From the NCBI GenBank assembly GCA_017304475.1, contig JAFKKV010000029.1:1-64000 (forward strand): DNA of 64,000 nucleotides, in the 5' to 3' direction. Both the position numbers and the translations under genes were made by a program. Source of the DNA: Hyphomicrobiales bacterium. GTDB taxonomy: Bacteria > Pseudomonadota > Alphaproteobacteria > Rhizobiales > Phreatobacteraceae. Below are positions 1-8,858 of this stretch, piece after piece (the stretch's first letter is position 1; every line of letters starts with the position of its first letter). The notes beneath the pieces were generated by a model. That model ran no database searches, was not told the DNA's origin, and saw only the letters and a list, made by a program, of their open reading frames with translations.

Positions 1-126
1 ATAGGCGCCCATCCGATCACTTGCCAATCACGAAAATGAGAAAATGCATGTTGCGAAGCAAATCATCTGCCGCATTTGTGCATTGATGCAATTTCTGGCG
101 AGACTGAATGCGTCGCCCTTCGATCT

Positions 127-376
127 CGCGCCGGAACCACCATTCCTTACCTCTCCCCGGCGGGGAGAGGTCGGCGCGAATAGCGAGTGCGAACGCATCT
201 CGCGTTCGCTCGATGCTATGGCGCCGGGAGAGGGGGAGTTGCGGCTTCAGAACGACGCTTTGCGCGCTTCGCATGGTGACTTCTCGTCTCGCGCCTCGCC
301 CCTCTCCCGACCGCTCGCTACGCTCTCGGTCGACCTCTTCCCGCCGGGGAGAGGTGCGGGCGGTGGTTCTGGCGCG
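127..376. repeat. Palindromic intergenic repeat with about 43-bp inverted ends
   Basis: The left end (127-170) and the right end (334-376) are imperfect inverted repeats of each other. Both carry CGCGCC, GAACCACC and CCTCTCCCCGGCGGG, and differ mainly in a 6-7 base stretch in the middle. Each end is also a short hairpin by itself (CCTCTCCCC/GGGGAGAGG). The interior (171-333) holds further CTCTCCC/GGGAGAG stems and an arm pair around GCGAACGC/GCGTTCGC. Open frames here are short and arginine/serine rich, so I call no gene. This is the form of a REP/MITE-like intergenic element. The flanks 1-126 and 377-450 hold nothing I can recognise. Confidence 0.7.
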
Positions 377-450
377 AACCTCGCAGGATGGAAAAACTCG
401 CTCGCCGACTCCAAAAAGAACTGGCGCCGTGCCGGTCGGCTCACCCGGGT

Positions 451-1356
451 TTAGGCCGGCCGGGGTTCCGGCGCGCGGATCATGTCGATCAGGGCTCTCA
501 AGGCCGAGGGCACATGACGGTGCCCGGGATAATAGATGTAGAGGCCGTCGAAATCCGGGCACCAGTCGGCGAGCACCGGCACCAGCTGGCCGGATTGCAG
601 GAGCGGCAGCACCCTCGCTTCGGAGACATAGGCGAGCCCCAGTCCATCGAGGGCGGCCCGAATCGAAATGTCCGCGTCGTCGCTGATCAGCCGTCCGGTC
701 ACCGGCATTTCCTGGGCGAAGCCGTCCTTGGCGAAGGACCAGGGGAAGATCTTGCGGTCATGGCTCAGGCGCTGCCGGATACATTCGTGGCCGAGCAGGT
801 CGTCCGGATGCCCGGGCGTGCCATTGGCCGCCAGATAAGCCGGCGCGCCGACGACCAGCAGCTTCAACGGGCCGACGACCCGGATCGCCACCATGTCGGC
901 GGCGACGCGCGCCCGCGGCGCGATCCCGGCATCGAAGCCTTCGGCCACGATATCGGACATCCGGGGATCGACGGCTAGTTCCAGCTGGACGTCGGGATAG
1001 GTCGCCATGAAGCGCACCCAGACCGGCGCCAGCGCGACCATTGAGGCGAATTGCGGCACGAACAGCCGCAGCAGGCCGAGCGGGCGTTCGCGGCGCTCGT
1101 CGAGATCCTGCAGCGCGCCGGATATCGCGTCGAAGGCGGGCAGGAGCCGCTCGCGCAGCCGCGCCCCGGCCTCCGTCAGCGCGACATTGCGGGTCGTGCG
1201 GTTGAACAGCCGGACGCCGAGCCGCTCCTCCAATTGCCTGACCGTATGGCTGAGGGCCGAGGCCGTCACGCCCATCCGGTCGGCCGCGACACGGAAACTG
1301 AGGCTCTCGGCGATCGCCAGGAACACGGTCAGGTCGGAGACGTCGCTTCGTTCCAT
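451..1356 (-). CDS. LysR-family transcriptional regulator
   Basis: A 301-residue protein of normal LysR length. Residues about 8-65 form the winged helix-turn-helix (ALSHTVRQLEERLGVRLFNR followed by TTRNVALTEAG), and residues about 95-295 form the LysR substrate-binding fold. The family binds DNA as a tetramer and responds to a small co-inducer. It is divergent from the EmrA/EmrB-type efflux pair and its start lies next to their shared promoter region, so it probably controls that pump and itself. The ligand is not predictable. Its C-terminus (YPGHRHVPSALRALIDMI) is typical of the CrgA/AaeR-like group that often regulates efflux or aromatic metabolism. Confidence 0.9.
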   Translation of the reverse strand: MERSDVSDLTVFLAIAESLSFRVAADRMGVTASALSHTVRQLEERLGVRLFNRTTRNVALTEAGARLRERLLPAFDAISGALQDLDERRERPLGLLRLFVPQFASMVALAPVWVRFMATYPDVQLELAVDPRMSDIVAEGFDAGIAPRARVAADMVAIRVVGPLKLLVVGAPAYLAANGTPGHPDDLLGHECIRQRLSHDRKIFPWSFAKDGFAQEMPVTGRLISDDADISIRAALDGLGLAYVSEARVLPLLQSGQLVPVLADWCPDFDGLYIYYPGHRHVPSALRALIDMIRAPEPRPA

Positions 1357-1541
1357 TGCTGAATTCTGCTCAACGGACCATCAAAAACAAAGCTATTCCG
1401 CCTCCGGCTTTTTTGCCCATTTTTCCTGGGAGCGCGGCTCCAGAAACCACGGTCAAGATCGAGACACCGGCCGGCGGCCGTCGATCCAGGATCAAACGGA
1501 TCGATGCCCGCAGGCTCCGGAAACCAAGCAGGACTATAACC

Positions 1542-2822
1542 GTGGCAGATGGAACACCCAACGCATTGGTTGGCGGTGCGGGACGCATGGCTCCCACCGC
1601 CGAGGCGGCCGGAGCGGCCGGGCCGAGCGATCCGCCCGGTGCCAGAAGCCCGGGCGCCGCGCCTGGCCTGCCGCCGGTCACCGACCGGACGGAGCCCGCC
1701 CAGCCCGTGCCGTCGCCGTCGCTCGCGCCCGTCGAGGCTCGTCCCATCGCCGCGCCCCGGCGCCGGCGCCGCCTGTTGAGGCCGCTGCTCTTCGCCTTGC
1801 TGCCGGTCGCCCTCGTCGCCGGCGGTTACGTCTATGTCACCGGCGGGCAGGTGATGGCGACCGACAATGCCTATGTGCAGGCCGCGATCCTGGCGGTGGC
1901 CACCGACGTGTCGGGCATCGTCCAGAAGATCGATGTGCATGAGAACCAGCAGGTCGCCGCCGGTGACGTGCTGTTCCAGCTCGACGATCTGCCGCTGCGG
2001 CTGGCGCTGACCCGCGCCGAGGCCCAAGTCGGCATCGTCAGGAACGACCTGACCGCGCTGCATGCGAGCTATCGCGACATGCAGGAGCAGATCCTGCAGG
2101 GCGAGACCGACATCGCCTTCTACAAGCGCGAGTTCGAGCGCCAGCAGGAACTGGCCAAGCGCAATGTCGCCTCGCAGGCGACCTTCGACCAGGCCAATCA
2201 CAATCTCGCCACCGCCCAGCAGAAGCTGGCGTCGCTCCGGCAGCAGCTCGCCGGCATCGCCGCCAATCTCAACGGCGCGCCCGACGATCCCGTCGAACAG
2301 CATCCGCGCTACCGCGACGCGGTCGCCGCCCGCGACGAGGCCGCCCGCCAGCTCTCCCACGCCACCGTCAAGGCGCCCTTCGCCGGCACGGTCACCAACG
2401 TGCCGTCGCTGCAGGTCGGCCAATATCTGGCGGCGGCGACGCCCGCCTTCAGCATCGTCGCGACCGACCATGTCTGGATCCAGGCCTCGCCGAAGGAGAC
2501 CGAGCTGACCTATGTCAGGCCCGGCCAGCCGGCGACCGTCTCGGTCGATACCTATCCCGGCGTCGTCTGGCGGGGCACGGTCGAGAGCATCAGCCCGGCT
2601 TCCGGCTCGAGCTTCTCGCTGCTGCCGGCGCAGAACACCACCGGCAACTGGGTCAAGGTCGTCCAGCGCATTCCGATGCGCGTGCGCATCGAGACGCCGG
2701 CCGGCGGCCCGCCGCTGCGGGTCGGCATGAGCGTCACCGTCGACGTCGATACCGGCCATCCGCGTGGCCTGCCGGAGGCCGTGGCGCGCCTCTTGGGCAA
2801 GGCCGAGACCCGCCATGAGTGA
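1542..2822 (+). CDS. emrA: EmrA/HlyD-type membrane fusion protein of an efflux pump
   Basis: The periplasmic adaptor of a tripartite drug efflux pump. I choose the GTG at 1542 because AGGA lies about nine bases upstream. The frame is open back to 1356, but that part runs over the LysR start and promoter. From this start the protein has 426 residues: a Pro/Ala-rich cytoplasmic tail (1-72), an Arg cluster, one membrane helix (about 79-100), a biotinyl-lipoyl-like domain split by a long coiled coil (about 145-245), and a beta-barrel with VKAPFAGTV and LQVGQYL motifs. It overlaps the next gene by 8 bp, so the two are translationally coupled. The Pro-rich tail is longer than in E. coli EmrA. Confidence 0.88.
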   Translation: MADGTPNALVGGAGRMAPTAEAAGAAGPSDPPGARSPGAAPGLPPVTDRTEPAQPVPSPSLAPVEARPIAAPRRRRRLLRPLLFALLPVALVAGGYVYVTGGQVMATDNAYVQAAILAVATDVSGIVQKIDVHENQQVAAGDVLFQLDDLPLRLALTRAEAQVGIVRNDLTALHASYRDMQEQILQGETDIAFYKREFERQQELAKRNVASQATFDQANHNLATAQQKLASLRQQLAGIAANLNGAPDDPVEQHPRYRDAVAARDEAARQLSHATVKAPFAGTVTNVPSLQVGQYLAAATPAFSIVATDHVWIQASPKETELTYVRPGQPATVSVDTYPGVVWRGTVESISPASGSSFSLLPAQNTTGNWVKVVQRIPMRVRIETPAGGPPLRVGMSVTVDVDTGHPRGLPEAVARLLGKAETRHE

Positions 2823-4356
2823 CGCGCCGGCCGCTGCGCCGACGGTCGCCAATCGCGGCGCGATCACGGCTTGCGTCATCCTGGCGGTGATCATGCAGGC
2901 GCTGGACACCACCATCGCCAATGTCGCGCTGCCCTATATCCAGGGCAGCGTCTCGGCCAGCGCCGACCAGATCAACTGGGTGCTGACCTCCTATATTGTC
3001 GCGGCCGCGATCATGACGCCGCCGTCCGGCTATCTCGCCACCCGCTTCGGCCGCAAGCGCATCCTGATGGTCGCGATCATTGGTTTCGTCATCGCCTCGA
3101 TCCTCTGCGGCCTGGCGCAGTCGCTGGTCGAGATCGTCGGTTTCCGGCTGCTCCAGGGCTTTTTCGGCGCGGCGCTGGTGCCGCTGTCGCAATCCATCCT
3201 GCTCGACATCTACACCCCCGAGGAGCGCGGCTCGGCCATGGCGCTGTTCGGCGTCTCGGTGATGGTCGGCCCGGTGCTCGGCCCGGTCATCGGCGGCTGG
3301 CTGACCGACCATGTCAGCTGGCGCTGGGTGTTCTACATCAACCTGCCGATCGGTGCCTTGGCGCTCGCCGGCGTCTCGGCCTTCGTGACCGAGACGAAGA
3401 CCAATCTCGGCGCCAGGCTCGACTGGCTCGGCTTCGGCGCGCTCAGCCTGTGCATCGCCGCGCTCCAGTTGGCGCTCGATCGCGGCGAGCAGCTCAACTG
3501 GTTCTCGTCGGGCGAGATCATCCTCGAGAGCGTGGTGGCCGCGGCCGCGGCCTATGTCTTCCTGGTGCACACCTTCACCGCCGACAAGCCTTTCGTGAAC
3601 CCCGCATTGTTCCGCGACCGGAATTTCTCGGTCGGCATGCTCTTCATCTTCATCATCGGCATCACCTATCTCGCCTCGCTGGCGCTGATGACGCCCTATC
3701 TGCAGACGCTGATGGGCTATCCGGTGGTGACGGCCGGGCTGGTCATGGGGCCGAGGGGGCTCGGCACCATGCTCTGCATGTTTCTCGTCGGGCGGTTGAT
3801 CGGCAAGGTCGATATCAGGCTGCTGCTGCTCACCGGCCTCGGGCTGACCGCCTATGCGATGTATGACATGACCGGCTGGACGCCTGCCGTGTCGCAATGG
3901 ACCATCGTCTCGACCGGGTTCATCCAGGGCGCCGGCCTCGGCTTCCTGTTCGTGCCGCTGACCACGGTCACCTTTTCGACCTTGCCGGCGGAGAAGCGCG
4001 GCGAGGCGACCGGGCTCTACAACCTCTCCCGCAATGTCGGTTCCAGCGTCGGGATCTCCATCGTCTCGGCGCTGCTGGTCCAGAACGTCCAGGTCAACCA
4101 TGCGGATATCGCGGCCTATGTGACGCCCTATAACCGCCTGTTCCAGGTGCCGTCGGTGGCTCAGGCGCTGAGCCCGGTGACGGCGGCCGGACGCGCGGCG
4201 CTCGACGGCCTCATCACGCTGCAGGCGACCGTCATCGGCTATATCGACGATTTCAAGCTGATGATGATCCTGTCGCTGGCCGCCATGCCGCTGGTGCTGC
4301 TGCTGCGCCGGCCGGCCAAGCCCGCCGAGACCGATCATTCTCTGGCGATCGAATGA
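2815..4356 (+). CDS. emrB: EmrB-type MFS efflux transporter (DHA2 family)
   Basis: The inner-membrane proton/drug antiporter partner of the adaptor gene before it. The ATG at 2815 lies inside the end of that gene. The 513 residues carry about 14 hydrophobic helices as in the DHA2 drug:H+ antiporters. The first helix has the family signature VIMQALDTTIANVALP, the loop 2-3 motif is GYLATRFGRKR, and motif C is VMVGPVLGPVIGGWLTD. The substrate is unknown. The divergent LysR gene is the likely regulator. Confidence 0.92.
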   Translation: MSDAPAAAPTVANRGAITACVILAVIMQALDTTIANVALPYIQGSVSASADQINWVLTSYIVAAAIMTPPSGYLATRFGRKRILMVAIIGFVIASILCGLAQSLVEIVGFRLLQGFFGAALVPLSQSILLDIYTPEERGSAMALFGVSVMVGPVLGPVIGGWLTDHVSWRWVFYINLPIGALALAGVSAFVTETKTNLGARLDWLGFGALSLCIAALQLALDRGEQLNWFSSGEIILESVVAAAAAYVFLVHTFTADKPFVNPALFRDRNFSVGMLFIFIIGITYLASLALMTPYLQTLMGYPVVTAGLVMGPRGLGTMLCMFLVGRLIGKVDIRLLLLTGLGLTAYAMYDMTGWTPAVSQWTIVSTGFIQGAGLGFLFVPLTTVTFSTLPAEKRGEATGLYNLSRNVGSSVGISIVSALLVQNVQVNHADIAAYVTPYNRLFQVPSVAQALSPVTAAGRAALDGLITLQATVIGYIDDFKLMMILSLAAMPLVLLLRRPAKPAETDHSLAIE

Positions 4357-4402
4357 GCGACGGCCGGCCGCAGCAGCGGCGTGGCGAGGCGGACGGGCGC
4401 CT

Positions 4403-6283
4403 TCAGAGGCGGGCGCCGCGCGGCGGTTGCTCGGCCGGCGACGACAGGCCGGCCGCCTGCGGCATGGCCGCCAGCAGCACGGGCGGCGTCCAGCGGACGC
4501 GGTTGCGGCCGTCCGATTTCGCGCGATAGAGGGCGTCGTCGGCGGCCTCGATCAGGTGGTGCCAGGCATGGCCGCCGCGGATACCCCTGGCGACGCCGAA
4601 ACTGGCGGTCACGCACAGGCGCTTGCCGTTCGTGACGATCATTTCGTGCTGCTGCAGGATGAGCCGCATCCGCTTCGCCAGATCGATGGCCGCCTTGATG
4701 TCGTGGCCGGGAACCACGATCGCGATCTCCTCGCCGCCAAAGCGCGCGACGATATCGGCCGGACCGACGATCGAGCGCACGAGATCGGCGACCGCGATGA
4801 GCACCTGGTCGCCGACCAGGTGGCCATGCTGGTCGTTGACCTGCTTGAAATGGTCGATGTCCATGAGGATCATACAGACCTCGCCGGCGAGGCCCCGATG
4901 CATCGCATCGGTTTCGCCGATCCTTTCGAGCGCGCCGCGGTTCAGGAGCCCGGTCAGGCCGTCGGTTTCGGCAAGCAGCTTGAGTTGCTCGGTGAGGGCT
5001 GCGCGCTCGCGCAGTTTGCCGCGCAGAACCGCGATCGCGTCGAACAGGCGGGTCATTTCCCGCGCCCGAGAGGCGGCAGCCGACGGTGCGACATCGCGAT
5101 CGTCGGCCAGCGCGATCACCATGTTCCGGGCCTGCAGCAGGGGCCTGAACACGAAGCGCTGCGCCGACACGATCAGGCCGGCCAGGATCGCCAGGATGGC
5201 CAGGGTCAGGCCGGCGGCCGCCGCCAGGATGCGCAGAGCACGGTCGCGGTCGGTCGTGACCCGCTCGATCGTCATGTCGAGAAAGCCGCCGCGCAGCTTC
5301 TCCAGCGGTTGCAGCGTCGGCACGAAAAGGGCCGTCAGCTCGGCTGGCGTCATCGAATAATTGCCCGAGCCGCGGCCCTCCTGGACGAGGCCGACAAGGA
5401 TGGTGAGCCCGTCGCCGAAGAACTGCCGCTCGGCATCGCGCCGGATGGCCGCGAGGCGCGGGTCGTCGGTGGCGAAATCGTCCTGTCGCCCGATCAATTG
5501 CCACAATTGCAGCAGGCGGCCGCGGGTCCGGCTGAAATCGATGAGGTTGTTGAGCGCCAGCGGCTGGCGGGCGGCGATCGGCGCCATGATCTGCGACGCG
5601 ATCCGGCCGCCATATTCACGCAGATCGCCGAGCATCTGGCCGGTCATCACGGGGCCCGCGAGGCGTGCGTCGCGCTCGACGAGGCGCTGCACCTTCCAGC
5701 TGATGCCCGGCTGGAGCTGGTCGACCACCGCGAACATGCCCTCGATGGCACCCTGGATGTCCGCCACCTGGCGCTCGGCGAGCGGCACGGTGGCAAGCCG
5801 ATCGATCTCGCCGCGTGCGCGGATCAATTGCTGCCGGACACCCCGCAGGATCGCTGGCGGGACATGGCGCTCCGCGGCCTGTTCCGTGTCGGCATGATCG
5901 GCGAGCCGCTCGAGCGCCGCGTCGCTGGCGCCGCGAAACCGCGCGAGGCGTTCCCGGGCCGCACTGCCGATCGTCGGCGGTTCGCCTAGGACGTCATTGC
6001 TCGGGCCGCGCTCGGCCGAGAGCAGGTTGGCGGCGTCCAGGAGCAGCCGGTAGTCGGAGAGGTCATGCAGGTTGCGCCGGGCGGTGATGAAGTCGTCATA
6101 GGTCCGCAGGAGCAGGCCGGCGGCCAGGATGATCGTGCAGATCGTCACAATGCCGGTGCCGATCCACAGCTTGAGATGAAGGCTGTGGTCTGCTTGTCCT
6201 CGGCCGCCCTCGGCCGCTGCATCGGATTTTGACCGGAAGAAGGTGTCGAATATTGAGACAATATTTTTGGATATTTTGATCAT
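4403..6283 (-). CDS. Membrane-anchored diguanylate cyclase (GGDEF)
   Basis: Makes the second messenger cyclic di-GMP from two GTP. The 626-residue protein has a membrane helix at about 37-59, a large periplasmic helical sensor region (about 60-355), a second helix (about 355-378), a HAMP-like linker and a C-terminal GGDEF domain (about 445-605). The domain has D-x-LTGLLNR at its start and RFGGEEI near residue 515. The signature is GGEEI, a common active form. No EAL domain is present. No obvious RxxD inhibitory site was seen before the signature. It stands alone, tail to tail with the emrB-type gene. Its AT-rich upstream region (6284-6440) contains several ATATT blocks. The sensed signal is unknown. 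Confidence 0.9.
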   Translation of the reverse strand: MIKISKNIVSIFDTFFRSKSDAAAEGGRGQADHSLHLKLWIGTGIVTICTIILAAGLLLRTYDDFITARRNLHDLSDYRLLLDAANLLSAERGPSNDVLGEPPTIGSAARERLARFRGASDAALERLADHADTEQAAERHVPPAILRGVRQQLIRARGEIDRLATVPLAERQVADIQGAIEGMFAVVDQLQPGISWKVQRLVERDARLAGPVMTGQMLGDLREYGGRIASQIMAPIAARQPLALNNLIDFSRTRGRLLQLWQLIGRQDDFATDDPRLAAIRRDAERQFFGDGLTILVGLVQEGRGSGNYSMTPAELTALFVPTLQPLEKLRGGFLDMTIERVTTDRDRALRILAAAAGLTLAILAILAGLIVSAQRFVFRPLLQARNMVIALADDRDVAPSAAASRAREMTRLFDAIAVLRGKLRERAALTEQLKLLAETDGLTGLLNRGALERIGETDAMHRGLAGEVCMILMDIDHFKQVNDQHGHLVGDQVLIAVADLVRSIVGPADIVARFGGEEIAIVVPGHDIKAAIDLAKRMRLILQQHEMIVTNGKRLCVTASFGVARGIRGGHAWHHLIEAADDALYRAKSDGRNRVRWTPPVLLAAMPQAAGLSSPAEQPPRGARL

Positions 6284-6557
6284 TATATTCTCATAATATT
6301 CGAGATATCGAAGTTTTTGTCTCTTTCAAAGCCCGTTTTATTTCCATTGCATCGGTCGCGGCGTCAAGTGGTATTGTCGGGTATCGTTTTACCGTCCAGC
6401 CCCTAAGCTTCTGTGAAATCGTTTAGTTAACGTTCCCTGGATGGCGCTCAGGCGAGGGCCGTTTCGATCCAGTGCTTCCTTTGCGTCCGGCCGCCGGCGG
6501 GCCGCGCGGGGAACCCTTCGGCCGATCGTGCATTTCATGTCCAGGCGAAATGCGACG

Positions 6558-8858
6558 ATGGTGACCATGGCCCTGCGCGCGATCCGGACGAAGCTTCTCT
6601 CCCGGCCCATTTTCAATTGGGCGGCGCGCGCCATGCCGCCCATTTCGGAAACCGAGCGGGACGCCATCGAGGCCGGCTCGGTCTGGTGGGACGGCGAATT
6701 GTTCACCGGCAATCCGGATTGGGGCAGGTTGCTCGCCATGCCGCCGGCGCGGCTGACGGAGGAGGAGCAGGCCTTCATGGACGGGCCGGTGCGCGAGCTC
6801 TGCCGCATGGTCGATGACTGGACGATCGCCTGGCGCGACCGCGACCTGCCGCCCGAGGTCTGGCGCTTCATGCGGGAGCAGCGCTTTTTCGGCATGATCA
6901 TCCCGAAGCGTTATGGCGGCCTCGGCTTTTCCAACACCATGCATTCGGAAGTCGTGCGCACAGTGTCGTCGGCGAGCGTGGTTGCCGGCGTCACCGTCAT
7001 GGTGCCGAATTCGCTGGGCCCCGGCGAACTCCTGATGCATTTCGGCACCGACGCGCAGCGTGGCTACTGGCTGCCGCGCCTTGCCGAGGGCTCGGAAATT
7101 CCCTGCTTCGGCTTGACCTCGGCGGATGCTGGTTCGGACGCCGCCGCCATGACCGATATCGGCGTGGTCGAGCATGGTCTGCACGAGGGCAGGGAGGTGC
7201 TCGGCATCCGCCTGAATTTCCACAAGCGCTACATCACGCTCGGGCCCATCGCGACCGTCATGGGCCTCGCCTTCAAGCTCGAGGATCCGCAGAACCTGCT
7301 GGGTCGCGGCCAGGATCTCGGCATTACCGTGGCCTTGCTGCCGACCGCCACGCCCGGCGTTACGCATGGCGAGCGGCATCTGCCCCAGATGACCCATTTC
7401 CAGAACGGGCCGCTGCGGGGCGAAAACGTCTTCATCCCGATGGACTGGGTGCTCGGCGGCGAAGAGCGCGTCGGCGAGGGCTGGAAGATGCTGATGACGG
7501 CGCTTGCCGCCGGTCGTGGCATTTCGCTGCCGTCCCAGTCGGCGGCCGGCGCCTGCCTGTGCGCCCGGGCGACCGGTGCCTATGCCCGTGTGCGCAGCCA
7601 GTTCCACGTGCCGATCGGCCTGTTCGAGGGCATCCGGCTGCAACTCGCCGACCTCGCCGCCAATGCCTATCTGGTCGACGCCGCGCGCCGGCTGACCGTC
7701 GCCGCGCTCGACCAGGGCCACAAGCCCTCGGTCATCTCGGCCATCATGAAATACCACGCCACCGAGCGCATGCGCCGTTCAGTCGAGAAGGCCATGGATA
7801 TCCATGGCGGCAAGGCGATCATCGACGGGCCCAGGAATTATCTCGGCGGGCTCTACCGCTCGGTGCCGATCGGCATCACCGTCGAGGGCGCCAATATCCT
7901 GACCCGCAACCTGATGATCTTCGGCCAGGGCGCAATCCGCTCGCATCCCTTCATGCTGAAGGAGATGCTGGCTCTGGTTGAGCCGGACAAGGCCAAGGGG
8001 CTGGAGGCCTTCGACGAGAGCTTCTGGGCCCATGCCGGCCATGCGGTCAAGAACGCCTTCCGGGCCTTCGGCCGTGGCTGGACCGGCGGCCGTTTCGCGC
8101 CGGCGCCATCAGGTGTCGGGCTGCCGCATCATTGGCAAATGCTGTCGCGCCATGCGGCGGCCTTCGCGCTTGTCTCCGACATCGCGCTGCTGACGCTTGG
8201 CGGCGACCTCAAGCGCAAGGAAATGCTGTCGGCGCGGCTCGGCGACATCCTGGCCGAGCTTTATCTGCTCGGCGCGGCGCTGAAGCGCTACGAGGACGAG
8301 GGACGGATGGCGGAGGATCAGCCGATCGTCGATTACATCATGGCCCAGGGTGCCGACCGTCTCGGGACGGCGTTCCAGGGCGTCCTCGCCAACCTGCCGG
8401 CCCGCGCAGCCGCCCATCTGGTCGGCTTCATCGCCTTTCCCTTCGGCGTGCCACGCAGCGAGCCGTCCGATCGGCTGGCCAATCAGGTCGCCGAGATCCT
8501 GCTCGCGCCCTCGGCGCAACGCGACCGCCTGACGCCCGGCCTCTATGGCGGGGAGGGACGGCCCGACCATCCGCTGGCCCATCTCGAGGAGGCCTTCCGG
8601 CTGATCGTCGCGGCCGAGCCGGTCGAGAAGAAGCTGCGCGAGGCGAAGATCCGGGATCCCGAAGAGGCGTACCGGCGCGGTGTCATCTCCGACGGCGAGC
8701 GTGACCAATTGGCCCGCCTCAAGCAGGCGGTCGATCGCGTGGTTGCAGTCGACGCGTTTCCCATGGACGATGTCTCGCCCCTCGCGGCGCAGCACCACCG
8801 GCCCCAGGCTCCAGGGACCGGCGCCTTGGCGATGGGCAGGCGCGAGGCGGCTGAATGA
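6558..8858 (+). CDS. fadE: FadE-type acyl-CoA dehydrogenase
   Basis: First step of fatty-acid beta-oxidation, the FAD-dependent oxidation of acyl-CoA to trans-2-enoyl-CoA. The sequence follows E. coli FadE closely along its length: MPP-S-TE near the start, EEQAFMDGPV, RFFGMIIPKRYGGL, VPNSLGPGELL, TVEGANILTRNLMIFGQGAI. The E. coli N-terminal membrane helix is absent. The frame is open from 6441, but the first 39 codons read as Arg/Ser-rich non-coding-like sequence. I prefer the ATG at 6558, where FadE similarity begins (766 residues). First gene of a four-gene operon; its stop overlaps the thiolase start by 4 bp. Confidence 0.92.
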   Translation: MVTMALRAIRTKLLSRPIFNWAARAMPPISETERDAIEAGSVWWDGELFTGNPDWGRLLAMPPARLTEEEQAFMDGPVRELCRMVDDWTIAWRDRDLPPEVWRFMREQRFFGMIIPKRYGGLGFSNTMHSEVVRTVSSASVVAGVTVMVPNSLGPGELLMHFGTDAQRGYWLPRLAEGSEIPCFGLTSADAGSDAAAMTDIGVVEHGLHEGREVLGIRLNFHKRYITLGPIATVMGLAFKLEDPQNLLGRGQDLGITVALLPTATPGVTHGERHLPQMTHFQNGPLRGENVFIPMDWVLGGEERVGEGWKMLMTALAAGRGISLPSQSAAGACLCARATGAYARVRSQFHVPIGLFEGIRLQLADLAANAYLVDAARRLTVAALDQGHKPSVISAIMKYHATERMRRSVEKAMDIHGGKAIIDGPRNYLGGLYRSVPIGITVEGANILTRNLMIFGQGAIRSHPFMLKEMLALVEPDKAKGLEAFDESFWAHAGHAVKNAFRAFGRGWTGGRFAPAPSGVGLPHHWQMLSRHAAAFALVSDIALLTLGGDLKRKEMLSARLGDILAELYLLGAALKRYEDEGRMAEDQPIVDYIMAQGADRLGTAFQGVLANLPARAAAHLVGFIAFPFGVPRSEPSDRLANQVAEILLAPSAQRDRLTPGLYGGEGRPDHPLAHLEEAFRLIVAAEPVEKKLREAKIRDPEEAYRRGVISDGERDQLARLKQAVDRVVAVDAFPMDDVSPLAAQHHRPQAPGTGALAMGRREAAE

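Noticed and set aside
1..450. Possible CRISPR or coding region in the repeat-bearing left end
   Set aside because: Repeats are inverted, not regularly spaced direct repeats, and the frames have no domain or SD.
1356..1541. N-terminal extension of the EmrA-like protein to the ATG at 1356
   Set aside because: It overlaps the LysR start and promoter and shows no conserved residues; the GTG at 1542 has a well-placed SD.
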